This document shows, piece by piece, positions 16,816 to 29,411 of a stretch of 64,000 bases of DNA. Below the pieces are notes generated by a model. That model worked only from the letters and a program-made list of their open reading frames with translations, did not search any database and was not told the DNA's origin. The stretch spans positions 34,279,634 to 34,343,633 of the forward strand of contig NC_081545.1 of the NCBI RefSeq assembly GCF_901000735.1, given 5' to 3'. Numbering within the stretch: the first letter of the stretch is position 1; every line of letters begins with the position of its first letter. The position numbers were made by a program, and so were the translations under genes. Source of the DNA: Corylus avellana. Its lineage: Eukaryota > Streptophyta > Magnoliopsida > Fagales > Betulaceae.

Positions 16816-17615
16816 GGGAAAAGTTCACATAACCCCCTCAAACTACCACTCAATTGACAATGTCCCCCCCAAACTTTCAATTGTGACAATGTTCCCCCCA
16901 AACTACCAAAAATTGTCAATGTTTCCCCCAATGACAAAATTACCCTCAGTAAATTNNNNNNNNNNNNNNNNNNNNNNNNNNNNNNNNNNNNNNNNNNNNN
17001 NNNNNNNNNNNNNNNNNNNNNNNNNNNNNNNNNNNNNNNNNNNNNNNNNNNNNNNNNNNNNNNNNNNNNNNNNNNNNNNNNNNNNNNNNNNNNNNNNNNN
17101 NNNNNNNNNNNNNNNNNNNNNNNNNNNNNNNNNNNNNNNNNNNNNNNNNNNNNNNNNNNNNNNNNNNNNNNNNNNNNNNNNNNNNNNNNNNNNNNNNNNN
17201 NNNNNNNNNNNNNNNNNNNNNNNNNNNNNNNNNNNNNNNNNNNNNNNNNNNNNNNNNNNNNNNNNNNNNNNNNNNNNNNNNNNNNNNNNNNNNNNNNNNN
17301 NNNNNNNNNNNNNNNNNNNNNNNNNNNNNNNNNNNNNNNNNNNNNNNNNNNNNNNAAAAATTGTTTTTTTTTTAAATATTATTTTTAAATTAAAAATTTT
17401 CGTTTTTTAAAAAAATCAATTTTTTTTTTTGAATTTATAGGAGTATTTTTGTCTTATTGAGAAATCTATAAGGGCATTTTTGTCCTATTGCTAGTCTTGG
17501 GGGGGGGACATTGACAATGTTTTGGTAGTTTGGAAGGGACATTGTCACAATTGAAAGTTTAGGGGGAACATTGTCAATTGGATGATAGTTTGAGGGGGGT
17601 ATGTGGACTTTACCC
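16816..17615. mobile_element. Mutator-like MITE with 9-bp target duplication
   Basis: Terminal inverted repeats of about 140 bp run from 16816 rightward (GGGAAAAGTTCACATAAC...) and from 17615 leftward (GGGTAAAGTCCACATACC...). Both are rich in CCCC runs alternating with AAACTAC and TTGACAATGT. The element is flanked by perfect 9-bp repeats ATTTAAAAA at 16807-16815 and 17616-17624. Its middle is a 400-N gap (16956-17355), so the internal length is only the assembler's estimate. The long TIRs and 9-bp duplication fit the Mutator superfamily. Confidence 0.85.
16956..17355. other. Assembly gap (400 N)
   Basis: Exactly 400 undetermined bases lie inside the inverted-repeat element, probably where hairpin structure or repeat identity broke the assembly. 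Confidence 0.99.
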
Positions 17616-17828
17616 ATTTAAAAACTTTATATCACATCAATCATTTTCTATTACTGTAGAAAAAATCAAATCATTTATAAAAAGCAAAGACGTCTTTTAT
17701 TTTATAATTTGGAGAGAGAGAGAGAGTACTTAAAAATATAAATATAAAATTGAGAAGATTATTTTAATAAAATGTAGAAATACTTAAGAAGCGATATGTA
17801 TTATATTTTTGAAAAATAAGTAGTTTAA

Positions 17829-18135
17829 GGTGCGTTTGAGATTGTAATTTCACAAAAATAATTTGTGTTTTTAAAAAATATCACAAAACGTAAGGTGTTT
17901 AGTATTGCGATTTAAAAATTTAAAATAGGAAAAAAAAATACGATTTCTATAAGCAGATTAGATGATGCTTATATTTGAAAAAAAAGCCGAATTTAAACCA
18001 AAATTACAATTTTAAACAATAAATATTTGATAAAAAAATATTTTTTTAATATATTTTATTAAACATTATTATAATTTTAAAAAGTTGAGATTTAAAAACT
18101 CAATTTTTTAAATCGCAATTATTATAATTGGACCA
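17829..18135. mobile_element. Possible MITE with GTTTGAGATTG end
   Basis: The left end GTGCGTTTGAGATTGTAATTT resembles the end of the element near 49130 (GTTTGAGATTGCGTTT). The interior is poly(A)/poly(T)-rich. The right end is unclear. Confidence 0.35.
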
Positions 18136-18219
18136 AACTTTGACCAGTTCAATGGCAGTACTTTGTATTCTATGCCAGTGCTTTGTATCTTTTGTTTGGG
18201 AGGACTTTGCAGATAGTGA

Positions 18220-18320
18220 CAGTAAACAGTAATAGTGACATGCATTGATAATTGGATGGTGGAAGCCAACTAGGAAATGTACCTAATTACAATTTTGGGC
18301 TTGAGGGATAAAATTAGGTA
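18220..18320. repeat. Dispersed repeat related to 15640-15800
   Basis: It shares GACATGCATTGATAATTGGA and GAAGCCAACTAGGAAATG-like blocks in the same order as 15640-15800, with diverged spacing. No coding content. Confidence 0.6.
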
Positions 18321-18864
18321 GAGAAATGCTACACGTTTTATTTGTTTATTTTTAAAAATTAATTTTTAAATAACGTGTTTCTATTTCATGAGTATATAAT
18401 ATTTATTTTTCGTATATATAATGACTTTGTATTGAATTTTCTTTTAAGAATGGGTTGACTGTTTGAGGGCAGCAAGGTAATCAATGGAATATTATATTAT
18501 TAGATGAAAATGTTGTTTTGTTGGAAATAAATTGAAATTAAGCTCTATTTTTAATTAAAACATAATTATTACTATTTATGTCTAAAAACCTTAACTTCGT
18601 TAAGTTACCATTAAATAAAAAATAAAAAAAGAAGAAGAAGAAAATAACTGGAATTTGTGAAGAATGTTTCAAGAGAAAACCACATTGAGAGTAGAAAAAT
18701 TGTTATTAAAATAAATTATAAATATTTTAAAAGAAAAACTTGTCATTACGTGATTCACATCAAATAATTCTAGAAATTATTTTCTCATATAAATAGTTTC
18801 TAAAATCATGTCAATCATATTTATAACTCTTAACAATAATAATTCCCATCTTTTCCAGTAATAT

Positions 18865-19319
18865 GTCAGTTGACATAAAAAGAAAACAAAGATGAAGGGA
18901 TGAGTCCCACACTCGAGACTACAAAATTCTCACACTCGCTCTCCCTTTCCTTTAATCCCACTCGACACACTCACCAAAATCAAAATTAGTGGAGACACAT
19001 CTTTTATCCATCGGTTTAGGTGGTCCAACTATCCATTAGTTTTTTTCTAATTATTTTATTAATGACGTAATTAAATTTAAACTATTCATTTTCAATGAAT
19101 TGCCCCTCTGTGATTTATATTTATTTATTTATTTTTTAAAAAAACATTAACAAACAAAAGTTTGACTATTCTTTTCAACAAGTTTTCAGAAACATGTCAG
19201 ATCACATGGAAAGAAAACAAAGGTGAAAGGTTGAGTCCCACACTCTAGACTACAAAATTCTTATACTCGCTAGCCCTTTCCTTTCATCCCACTATAACCA
19301 AAATGAAAGTTAGTGGAAA
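18865..19319. repeat. Two diverged 125-bp direct repeats
   Basis: 18865-18997 and 19196-19319 share the ordered blocks GTCAG, AAAGAAAACAAAG, GAGTCCCACACTC, GACTACAAAATTCT and CCCTTTCCTTT. They lie 0.5-0.9 kb upstream of the methyltransferase leader. No terminal structure identifies them as a known element. Confidence 0.65.
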
Positions 19320-19799
19320 ACATAATTAATTAAGATTTAAATCTACTCTTATGGTCTTATGTCTATTAGCTTTTATTATTATTATTATTATTTTTAATTT
19401 TTTATAGTTCAATTAAATCGTTTATTTTAGATAAATTGTCTAAATATTTGAAATTGGCAGGAAATTCAATAAAATCCCAAAGCATCCACCACATAAATAA
19501 ATAATTAAAGAGCATAAAAAATGATGGGGAATCTCAATCGTATCGCCTACCACATAAACAATTAATTAAAAATAGCTAATTATTAGCTATTTTAGCATTT
19601 ATGCTATTATTCTCGCTACAGCCGGCGAGTATCAAAAATCATTTACTGTGTGGCGAGTGATATTTACAGTTTTACCCTTCTCCGAAAATCAGATTCCGAG
19701 CCAAAAGAGGTCTCGGCGTCTTCCTCGTGCTCCAAAAGTTCCGTCTCTCAAAATTTCACGAGTTCTTTCCCTGTAACAGATTCCCTCCGTATTAAAATC

Positions 19800-20017
19800 T
19801 ATCAGCCTTCTCTGCATGTAGTTTCTGCGGCCTTCCCTAGGCGATTTTTTCCTTTCTTTTTTTTTTTTTTTTCAACGGTTATTTGTTGGCAGCTAAAGCT
19901 TCACCGTTAACCGCCTTAAGATGGGAGGGTTTTACACCGGCGGACTAGTACATTTTCGTTTTGAGCGGAGGTAGATTCAGAATTTGAGAGATTTCTTTTG
20001 GTTCTCTTGTCAGAGAG
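19800..20017 (+). other. Probable 5' UTR exon of the DRM gene
   Basis: A leader region ends at a strong donor GAGAG/GTAAGT (GT at 20018). It would join the short exon 22770-22815, after CCTGGACAG, which carries the start codon. The left boundary is unknown. It contains an ATG immediately followed by TAG (19816-19821) and a short upstream ORF from 19921. Confidence 0.5.
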
Positions 20018-20182
20018 GTAAGTTTTCTCTGAACGAGTATATTTCTTTGCCAATTAATTTTTTTTAAGTTGGGTTTTTGCTTAATAATTAGAATTATATT
20101 ATGTTTAGCGGGTAGTTGAAATGTTATTTTATGCGTAATGCTCTGTTTGGTTGCTGAGAAAAGGCTGGAAAATGAATGAATG

Positions 20183-20452
20183 GAAAAATTGCGGCTTTCT
20201 TTGGCAGAATTTTAGAGAACTGTCTTCTCTTTCAAACGCTGAAAACTCTCTTAAACATCATTTATCCAACCGAGTTTTTGAACGTGACCCATTATTAACA
20301 CAATCTTTCAATACAAAGGAAAAATTGCGGCTTTGTTTGGCAAAATTTTAGAGAACGGTTTTCTATTTCAAACGCTGAAAACTCTTCTTAAACATCAGTT
20401 ATCCAACCGAGTTTTTGGACGTGACCCATTACTAACACAATCTTTCAAAACA
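20183..20452. repeat. Tandem 135-bp duplication in the DRM leader intron
   Basis: 20183-20317 and 20318-20452 are adjacent copies at roughly 90% identity. They share GGAAAAATTGCGGCTTT at the start and CACAATCTTTCAA at the end. No coding content. Confidence 0.85.
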
Positions 20453-21230
20453 AATCACAAAAACTCTTTTCGAAAAGCAAAACACGTTGTACAAAACACT
20501 TCTTACACAAATAGAACATAAAATACTTATCAAAAAATAACTTAATACATTGTCTTTTTCAAGTGTAAAAGTTGTCTTGTTACATATAAAAGAATTGAGG
20601 CTGGCTTGGCAGCTCACGGTGGCCGCTAGATCGCCTGGTGGAGTGGCCGCCAGATCCATCTTGTGGCCATACTTCCCAATTTTTATTTTTTTAAATTACT
20701 TCTCAGTTTTTTGTTTTCAAAAACTTAACTAGACGAAAGTTTTTTTGTGAACCCCACTTATAACACTTTTCAATTGTGGTTTCCACCAAAATAATTCTAA
20801 ATTTTCACATTTTCAAGATTCTTTTCAAAACTCAAAACTGAAAACACTTCTCAAAACTTTACCATTTGTAAGTTTTTGTTCACATTTGGGCGAAGAGTAT
20901 ATATTGGGCCGTACAATTAACTGGAAAGTGAGGTTTTCATTCCAGAACTACATGAAACATAGCATTTTTGAGATTCTGTTTCTCTTGAAAATTATTTTCT
21001 CAAGTTTTCTCAGGAACCAAATGGAGGGATAGGTTTATTGTTGCTGAATATGATTACATAGAAAATGTTTGTTATTGTTAGGAGTATTTGATGCAGAACA
21101 GAGAGGGTGTGTCGGGCCTTGTGAATGATTTTTTTTTGAGGTGGTGGTGGGCTTCAGATCTTGAGATTATAGTTTGTGTTTGAAGAGGGTTTGAAAACTT
21201 AAAAAAAAAAAAAGGGTTTGAAACATTTTG

Positions 21231-21748
21231 TGCGACACCCTAGAAAGTTAGTCACCATATTGGAAAGATGAATTGCCTAGGTAGAGTAGGTAGATTATGA
21301 AAGAGTTAATGGATGTTAAGTTCCACATTGGTTTCTTACTAGGTAAGACTGAACTTTATAAATGGTTCTATGGAGCTCCAATTGCAACTTGACTAATTCT
21401 TTTGGGGTTATAGTGAAGATGTGGCTAGCGCTTTTCTTGGGTTGTTACAAATGGTATTAAAACAACTTAGTAATACCATGTGGCATGCATGGCATGGGCC
21501 TTGACAAGGAGGATTTGAGTAGGGGAGATTCTGACACCCCCAAAAAGTTAGTACCCACGTTGGGAAGATGAGTTGTTCATGTAAAGTGGGTGGATTATAA
21601 AGGAGTTCATGGATGTTAAGTCCTACATTGTTCCTTACTAGGTGATATTGGGCTTTATAAATGATTCTAGGGAGTTCCAATTGCAACTTGACTAGTCCTT
21701 GTAGAGTGATAGAGTTGATGTGGCTAACTTTTTTCTTGGGTCGTTACA
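21231..21748. mobile_element. Complete TRIM retroelement with 5-bp target duplication
   Basis: Terminal direct repeats span 21231-21449 and 21532-21748 (219 and 217 bp). They start TGCGACACCC or TGACACCCCC and end GTTACA. The interior is only 82 bp. Two bases after the left repeat is a tRNA-Met-like primer site TGGTATTAAAAC, and a purine-rich tract AGGGGAGATTC precedes the right repeat. TTTTG is present immediately on both sides (21226-21230 and 21749-21753). It encodes no protein and must have been mobilised in trans. It sits in the DRM leader intron. Confidence 0.9.
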
Positions 21749-22812
21749 TTTTGATAACCTGACTAATATGGGTTTAATTAGTCATATTTTTCTTAATGCG
21801 GCTTTTGGGAACATTTGTTATTTGGTTTCTGAGAGGGCAATGGGTCATTGTACAAGCAAATGAAATATTTGTGAATGGTTGGTTGGATGCAGATTGATGC
21901 CATCAAGTGCACTTAAGAGATTAGAGATACATTTCCTCTATGTGGTCTCGGAGTTAATAAGTTCTGGTTTGACCTGATTGTTAGCAAGGTTAGTATCTGA
22001 TCACTGATTATGTTATGCATGGTAAGCCCAAATTACAAACAGCTGTTGGGAGGTGTAGAAAATCACCGCATTGAGTCTGGTAAGATTTGAAAAATTCGAG
22101 GATATTCTCCCTTTTATTGTTTCAACCAAATCAGTGCACTCTACACACTGAAAGCAAAACTGCACTTGGGAGTATAGTCTGCATTTGGGAGATTGGTCTT
22201 TTAGGGAGCATATTTGGTGTGTGAATGTATTTCTGTGTTTTATGCTCCTTGCTTTAAATTATGTGGTGGAGAACAAAAGAGGTACTTATAAGAGATTTCA
22301 TGGAAGAATTCTGACCATTTTGAGATTTTTATTTATTTATTTATTTTTTTATGTACAGCTGATTTTATGCGGTGTAGTGAACCGTTTATGATGGCTTGCC
22401 CTCTGTAAGAGAGTGTATGCGCCAAAAGATCTTGGTCAGAGAGTTGTGGACCAAAAATTTATCCCCACTTGATTGGATAAATTCAAGTATATATAGGAAT
22501 TAAGCAAAATTCTATATTTCAAAATTATGTGGTCACCCCAACGCCGCACCTCATAGATTTCTTACTTGGGATCTGAGTGTCATTATGGGTCCTACTCTTC
22601 TGTGAGCAAACCCTTTATGTAAGTCACATAGTGCGTGATATAAATTTATAGATATTTTTTAAATTATAAATTTTTAGATATTAATATTTTTCATTACCAT
22701 TTTAATTTGTGAGTGTGCGATAACCTGCTTTTAGTTGTCACTTATTTCCTTATTTGTATTCCTGGACAGATTGGAAACCTCAACTTTGCACAAAGCTGTA
22801 GATTACAGAGAA

Positions 22813-24880
22813 ATGGTATTGTTTGTTGTTCATTCTAGTTTTCTCTCTGTTAATATATTATTTTGGAATCCTTTCATTTTCATTATAATTCAAACCAAAA
22901 TCTTGGGCTTGACAGAACACTAATTTCAGATTAAAAAAAATAATTTTCTGCTATTGATATATTTCTCTATCATTTCAGTTATATTTGTTGTACTTATCTG
23001 TGTTGACGTGTATGCTTGAGCAGGATGGGGATACTTCTGGTGTAGAGGGTGATAACTGGAACACTGATGATGAGCTGGAAATTGATAACTTCTCTTTATC
23101 TTCTAATTCAAGTTTGACACTTCCAAATGGAGAAGCTCTTGCTTGCTCTGGGGAGGTAAAAAAAATTTCAGCAGCCGATGCTAAATTTCCTTTGGTTCCA
23201 GCTTTAAAAATATTAGCGTACTGGGCAAATTAGTAAACAAAAAGATACAAATTATAACATTTTATGTCTTGGTTATGTTTGGTGGTCATTGTAATGCCAT
23301 ATAAGGTGTTAAGATGAGTAATTTAGTTTGCAAAGTCTGGTTGATTATAAAAAGACATTTGTTTGGAAGGCTGTGCCCTTTGCCTTATCTGGACAATTTA
23401 GAGAGATGAAAAATTGAACTTTTGAAGGTGTCGAAAAGTCAATTATTGAACTCAAATCTACTTTTTTTTTTTCGGCTTTATTTGTATGAATGGTTTGTCA
23501 CCATAGAAGGGGTTTCTGTTGCTTTATTTGCCGAATTTATAAATCATATTGATATTAGATTGCAATTCTCTTAAGAGATTCTCTTGTATATATCCCTTAT
23601 ATACATCCTATGTACTTGAGTTTATTCTCATATCACTTTTATTACTTATCAGAAAATGATAGTATCATGGAAGTATCGGATTGCAAATTTTTTTTTTTTT
23701 TTTGGTATTTGGTGCATATTAATAAATCAATGATTCATATATGAAAAAAAAAAGAGATATTGGTCTATTGTTCAGTGTTGTGTATGTATTTAAAGATATA
23801 AATGTGATGCCCCTTTCTTGCATAAAAGTATTCTCTTCTAAACCAACTTTGAAAAGTTTGCATTTACTTATTCGTACAGTTTTATCATCCATCTTGAGAT
23901 TGTAGTTTTACTGGATTATGTATATTTTATTTTGTTAGCCCTTGTGGCATGGTCCTGGTTAATGAATTCCCCCAAAAAAGGAGGAAAAAAAAAAGACATG
24001 GTTAACCAAAGTGGTGGTTCAAGTAAACAAACAGATCTTAGTGACATGGTAGATCACTAAGCAAGTAATTCAATCGGTTATCCAAGATGTATGTGCACCT
24101 GTTAATGTCTTTGTATCTTGAGCTGTGTGCCATTTTGATCTTTAATTTCTATAGATATTCTGATTGGGGTCTAGTCTTCGAGGGATTTCAAAACATTTGT
24201 TTGATCAAAATATCTCCCATTTCATTCACCAAATTTATCTTCTAATTTAATCCCAAAACCAAATTTGCAAAAGGATCACCTTGTGCTATTTTCCAAATGA
24301 AATTTACATTCTTTTGCTTGGATTCATAATGTGAAATTGATGAATATTTTCCATGCTTTTCTTTACTTGGAGCATACCTTGTTCTCTTACTATTGAAGGG
24401 CATGTATTTGCTGGGGTTTTGAATATTACATTAATTCATATATATTTTTGGATGTGAAGATTTAATGTCAATATACAAATTGTTCCTTAAATAACTATTT
24501 ATTCTCTTTTTCTGCCTCAAGGCAAGCTCGTCGGCTGGTTCTTCCAACTCCAAGTTGATTGATCATTTCATAGGGATGGGGTTCTCTGAAAAGATGGTCG
24601 CCAAAGCAATTCAGGAAAATGGTATAAGCCGTGTCTCACCTAAATTAAGCATATGTTTTCACTTTATAAGCATTAGATAACTCTTCTCTAACGAATGTCA
24701 GGAAAGGAAAATACAGATTCAATTCTAGAAACCCTCCTCACATACTCGGTGAGTTAATAGCTACCTAATTCTCATATTCTTTTTTTGCTAGTGCTGTCTT
24801 GGCCACATAAATTATTCTCCATTATCTACATCCTGATTCTATGAACTAAACCATATTGTACTTAGTAATCAATTCTTATG

Positions 24881-24924
<44 letters not shown>

Positions 24925-27900
24925 TCACAAAGGATACAAGAAAAGGATGAGAAAGAGAGAGAGAACACATGGACACATAGGCCATCTCATACTCTTGGCT
25001 CATGAGTGATCTGTTTTGAGTGGCCTGATCAATTGCCTACCATGTTAGATTATCACTTCTTTTTTATGACCTAATTGATGGGCTACCTTGTTAGAGCAGA
25101 ATGTACAGAATATATTTCTAGATCACATCCAGAGCTTGAATTTGTGTACAACATGAGGTCCCAATTTCTGATTGATGTATTGGTTATTTTTGCAGGCTCT
25201 TGAAAGCTCTCCCCATGGACAGCAACATATCGATTCTGATCATTGTTCTTTGGAATGTGAAGGGAGCTTTCTTGATGATTTCTCAGATATTGATAGTTTT
25301 TCCGACGAGGTGAATAGAATATTTTTTTGCTGAACTGACTGCTTAGATAATGTCTGATGTATAGTCTTTTTAACCAGAGTTTATTCATCTAATATACCCT
25401 TCTGCGCATGCCTTCCAGAAACTCTTTATATTGCATATTTGCATGGCTGTCCTAGTGGCTCGTCTTCCTACCAGCGCAGATAAAACTTTAAATCTACAAT
25501 AACATTCAAAGTTGTGCACACATTGATGCACACATGTAGGCTTATGATGACAATTGAGTTTTTTCTTGCTGATTATGTGTATAAATTTGCGCATAAATTG
25601 ATCTATCTTGCAGGAAATCACAAATCCTGTGTCTGATGAGGAGGGTAAATTGTCGTCGTTAGTGAAAATGGGGTACACAATGGACGAGGCTTCAATAGCA
25701 ATAGAGAGATGTGGTGCGTATTTCATTGTTATGTGGATTTTGAAATGGCTTAGCCGTGTATTACTCATTTTTCCTGTTCATGATGATAGATTGTGAAGAT
25801 TTAAGATTTGGTTGTTCGCAGCCTAACAGCCACATGAAAATGAAAGAAATGAAAAAAAAGGAACAGAAGGATCTTGCCATGTTGGTGAAGTACAGTGTCT
25901 ATACTACATGTGTCTTCTCAATTTCTATTGTCGGAGAGGGTTTAAAATTTTCATTTTGCTTCATCCAGTATGAATAACTTATAAAAATAATTTATTCATA
26001 CTGGTCACTGAAGGTTTCCATTTTCAAGGTTCTTTTTAAGGGTATAACGTTTCTAGTTTTATTTCCGGTTAAGTGTTTTTCTTGTATACATCTTGTGTAC
26101 TTGGGTTGTGCTCTTATGTTTGTAATGAAATTCGATTACTTATAAAACAGAGTTTTATTTCTCTATGTAATAATACTTCGTTGATGTTTCATGCCTTTGC
26201 TGGGTAAAGTTTCATTTGAATGGAGTGCTTTTTTGAGTGAAAAAAGTACTTCTAGACCCTTGACAGAAGTTTGTGGGCAACCTTTACTTGCTTCTTTATT
26301 GTACTAAGTAAGTAATTCCAGTTTTCCCTTTTTCTTATTTTATAAATTATAAAAAATGTTTAAAAGCATGCCAAAAGGGGGTGTGTTCTAGTACAAAGGG
26401 AGTATAGAAATGGAATCACCCCGAAATAAATAGACTAAATAAAGAACTTTTTGCCTGTTTGTCTTACAGCAGTTAAAAGTCTGCAAAGTTGATATTAGGT
26501 TCTTTGCTTTTTCTCCCTCAATAGTTTTACTATTGATATATTTATGGTACTTTTTGTAGTGTTATGAGATGAAATTGGTGCAAGTATCAAGATACTGTGA
26601 TGGAAGTAAAAAGAACAGTATGCATTTCATGCTTTTACAGTTTTACTAAACCCCATCTTAAAGAGACTGACAAATGTTTTGCACCATGTTGATCTTTTAA
26701 CAATATGGTTAGAATTATTGCTGCGGGCTGTGAATGTTGTCGTCATTTGTCCATAGATGCATATTCACTAGTATATGTAGGGCATGCAATGTCATACTTT
26801 ATGTTAGGAATTGGGAATTATATCAATAGTTCAAATTCACATATGGTCTTGTGCTAGGAATTAGGTTTATGTGGAAATGTGGATAGTGCAATAAGTGGTT
26901 TGTGAAGATTTGGAATAGTTTCCTTTAATTTATTCATGAATTTTATGCTCTCATTTAAGTATGGATGGTACCATCAGATGCTCAACTTTTCGGTTAAAAT
27001 CCCTTGATCAATCGTTTTCTTTGGTACATAATTGACTTTTCCGCTCCGCCGATTTGGAAGTGTTGCCATGTGGGACATAAGGAAGAAGTACATTGCTGTT
27101 TTGAGTACTGTTGTAATCTAGTTTATAAAAAAATTAGGGTGCTTGTTATGGTGCTGAGACAACTCGAATGTTTCTACAGAAACTTCTTTTTATGTCCCTG
27201 TTACATTCTAAGATGCAAAGGACATTAGGGAGGTGCATTTTGACATTTCCCGTATCGGCTTACTTGAAAAAATTTCCATCAAGGCATTATTGTAGTTATT
27301 TTTCATATCAATGAATCATTCAGCATTATCCCCTCCCCTCCCCTTTTTTTTTTCTTTTTTTTTTTTTTAATTTTTAATTTTTGGATTTCTACTGTAAGTG
27401 GCAATCTAATGAACCATGGAAGACTAAATGGAGGTGGGTAGCCACATTCTTCTTATAAACCCTATTGTAATCAAGGTATATTCCAGGTTGACTTGGTGAC
27501 GTTGGTTTCTAGGTGCTGTTAACTACATAATGATTTATATGTGTACTTCTGGAGTCATTGGTCTACTTATTTGTTGCTTTCTTAGTTGACTTTTCAAACC
27601 TTCTTCAGTCTCTTTGCTATTGTAGCAAAATGTCTTTGACCTCTCTTTTCTCCTTGGCTTATTATGCCCTTCAAACACTGCAGGTCTCGACTCCTCACTT
27701 GTGGAGTTGACAGATTTTATCACTGCTGCTCAAATGGCCAAGGTGGCAGATGTTCATTTCCCCCTTGAAGACAAGGTAATCCATTTTGCACCTTTAAGTG
27801 GATATAAATTCACCCACCAATATGGTAAATATGAAGCTTAAATTTAGTTTATTTTCCCTTAATTATAGATGAATCATAGTTTTATCTATTGATTCTTTTC

Positions 27901-29411
27901 ATGCCATATTGGGAATAATGTGTCAAAGGTGATTTGTTATATCTATTTTCACAGCCGATTCCTAATCATTCATTCAAGAAAAGGAAACATTTTGATTATG
28001 AGATGTGGAAAAGAAAAAAGCAGAGGGGGTTAGAGAAGAGGCTCCTTCATGATGATGATGAGGAGATAATTCGTCTCCCAAATCCAATGATTGGGTTTGG
28101 TGTCCCTAATGATTTATGCCAGACAATTCATAGAACACTTCCAGAGGCAGCCATTGGGCCTCCCTTTTTCTATTATGAGAATGTGGCTCTTGCTCCTAAA
28201 GGGGTTTGGACCACTATTTCACGGTTCCTGTATGATGTGGAGCCGGAATTTGTTGATTCAAAATATTTCTGTGCTGCTGCTAGGAAAAGGGGCTATGTTC
28301 ACAATCTCCCAATCGAGGACAGATTTCCTCTTGTTCCGCTTCCACCAAGCACCATCTCTGAGGCATTTCCCTTAACAAAGAAATGGTGGCCTTCGTGGGA
28401 CCCGAGAACAAAGTTGAATTGCCTACAAACTTGCGTTGGCAGTGCAAAACTGACAGAGAGAATCCGCAAGGCAATTGAAGACTATGATGGTGAACCACCG
28501 CAGCATGTTCAAAAGTATGTGCTTGATGAATGTCGAAAGTGGAATCTGGTCTGGGTTGGGAGGAACAAGGTTGCCCCGCTTGAGCCTGATGAAGTAGAAA
28601 AGCTTTTGGGATTCCCAACTAACCACACGAGGGGAGGTGGAATAAGTCGAACTGATAGATTTAAATCACTCGGTAATTCATTCCAGGTATGAATCTGTTG
28701 TCAGTTTCTATTGATTGTTATCTCTTTTGAATCCCTTTACAGGATGAGTTGTTCATCTAAATAGCATTAAATCTGTAACAGTCTACTAAATAACATTACT
28801 CATCTAGAAATGTTGTGGATGATTTTAAATTGTTTGCAAAATGCAACCTATTTCATGCCAGAAATGCTTGTTAATTAATCTTCTCCTTCCCAATAGATTC
28901 CTAAATTTTGAATTATTCCTGTTTGATAATGTCCCTGGAGAATTGTCACTTAGCATGCTCTATTAATTACTTTCAGGTTGACACAGTAGCATACCATCTC
29001 TCGGTCTTGAAAGCCATGTTCCCAAATGGGATCAATCTTCTTTCTCTTTTCTCTGGGATTGGTGGTGCGGAAGTAGCCCTACATAGGCTTGGTATCCCTC
29101 TTAAGAATGTTGTATCAGTTGAGATTTCAGAAGTAAATAGAAATATCGTCAGGAGTTGGTGGGAGCAAACAAACCAGAGAGGGAATTTGATCGACCTTCC
29201 AGACGTGCAGCAGTTAAATGGTGATCGGTTGGAGGAGTTGATGGGCTCGTTTGGAGGATTTGATCTTGTAGTTGGAGGGAGCCCATGTAATAATCTCGCA
29301 GGTAGCAACAGGCTTCATCGAGATGGACTCGAGGGTAAAGAATCTTCACTCTTCTATGATTTCTTTCGTATTCTAGACTTAGTCAAATGTATCATGAACA
29401 AAACACAATGA
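22813..29411 (+). CDS. DRM2: Domains-rearranged DNA methyltransferase (DRM2-like)
   Basis: This is a de novo cytosine-5 DNA methyltransferase acting in the nucleus, guided by small RNAs in the RdDM pathway. I read exons 22813-22815 (ATG only), 23024-23155, 24522-24621, 24702-24748, 25196-25309, 25614-25713, 27684-27775, 27955-28686 and 28977-29411. They total 1755 nt, or 584 residues, normal for DRMs. Two UBA domains (about 56-95 and 144-185) each carry the MGF/MGY turn. The catalytic part shows the rearranged motif order. Sequence such as RLPNPMIGFGVPN and the WVGRNK...EPDE region comes first. The SAM-binding LFSGIGG (464-470) and the catalytic SPCNN (Cys544) come near the C-terminus. The protein ends SSLFYDFFRILDLV..., as in DRM2. 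Start choice: the ATG is the last three bases of a leader exon. A downstream in-frame ATG at 23012 would need intron retention. Arabidopsis DRM2 has an extra UBA that I do not see here. All catalytic residues are intact. Confidence 0.95.
23580..23655 (+). mobile_element. LINE-like 3' fragment in a DRM intron
   Basis: It contains CTTGTATATATCCC, then TGTACTTGAG, then ATTACTTATCAGAAAA, in the same order as the blocks at 10626-10735 (reverse) and 26085-26150. It is a decayed non-LTR retroelement tail. Confidence 0.45.
24881..24923. repeat. (CT)n(CA)n microsatellite
   Basis: A compound dinucleotide repeat of about 11 CT followed by about 9 CA units, in a DRM intron. Confidence 0.95.
26085..26150 (+). 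mobile_element. LINE-like 3' fragment in a DRM intron
   Basis: The block TTGTATACATCTTGTGTACT, then TGGGTTGTGC, then ATTACTTATAAAACAG matches the reverse of the kinase-intron retroelement tail. It lies in the 1.97-kb intron between DRM exons at 25713 and 27684. Confidence 0.5.

Noticed and set aside
19650..19910. 86-codon serine-rich plus-strand frame before the DRM gene
   Set aside because: No splice link or homology. It overlaps the promoter and leader, and the DRM start is explained downstream.
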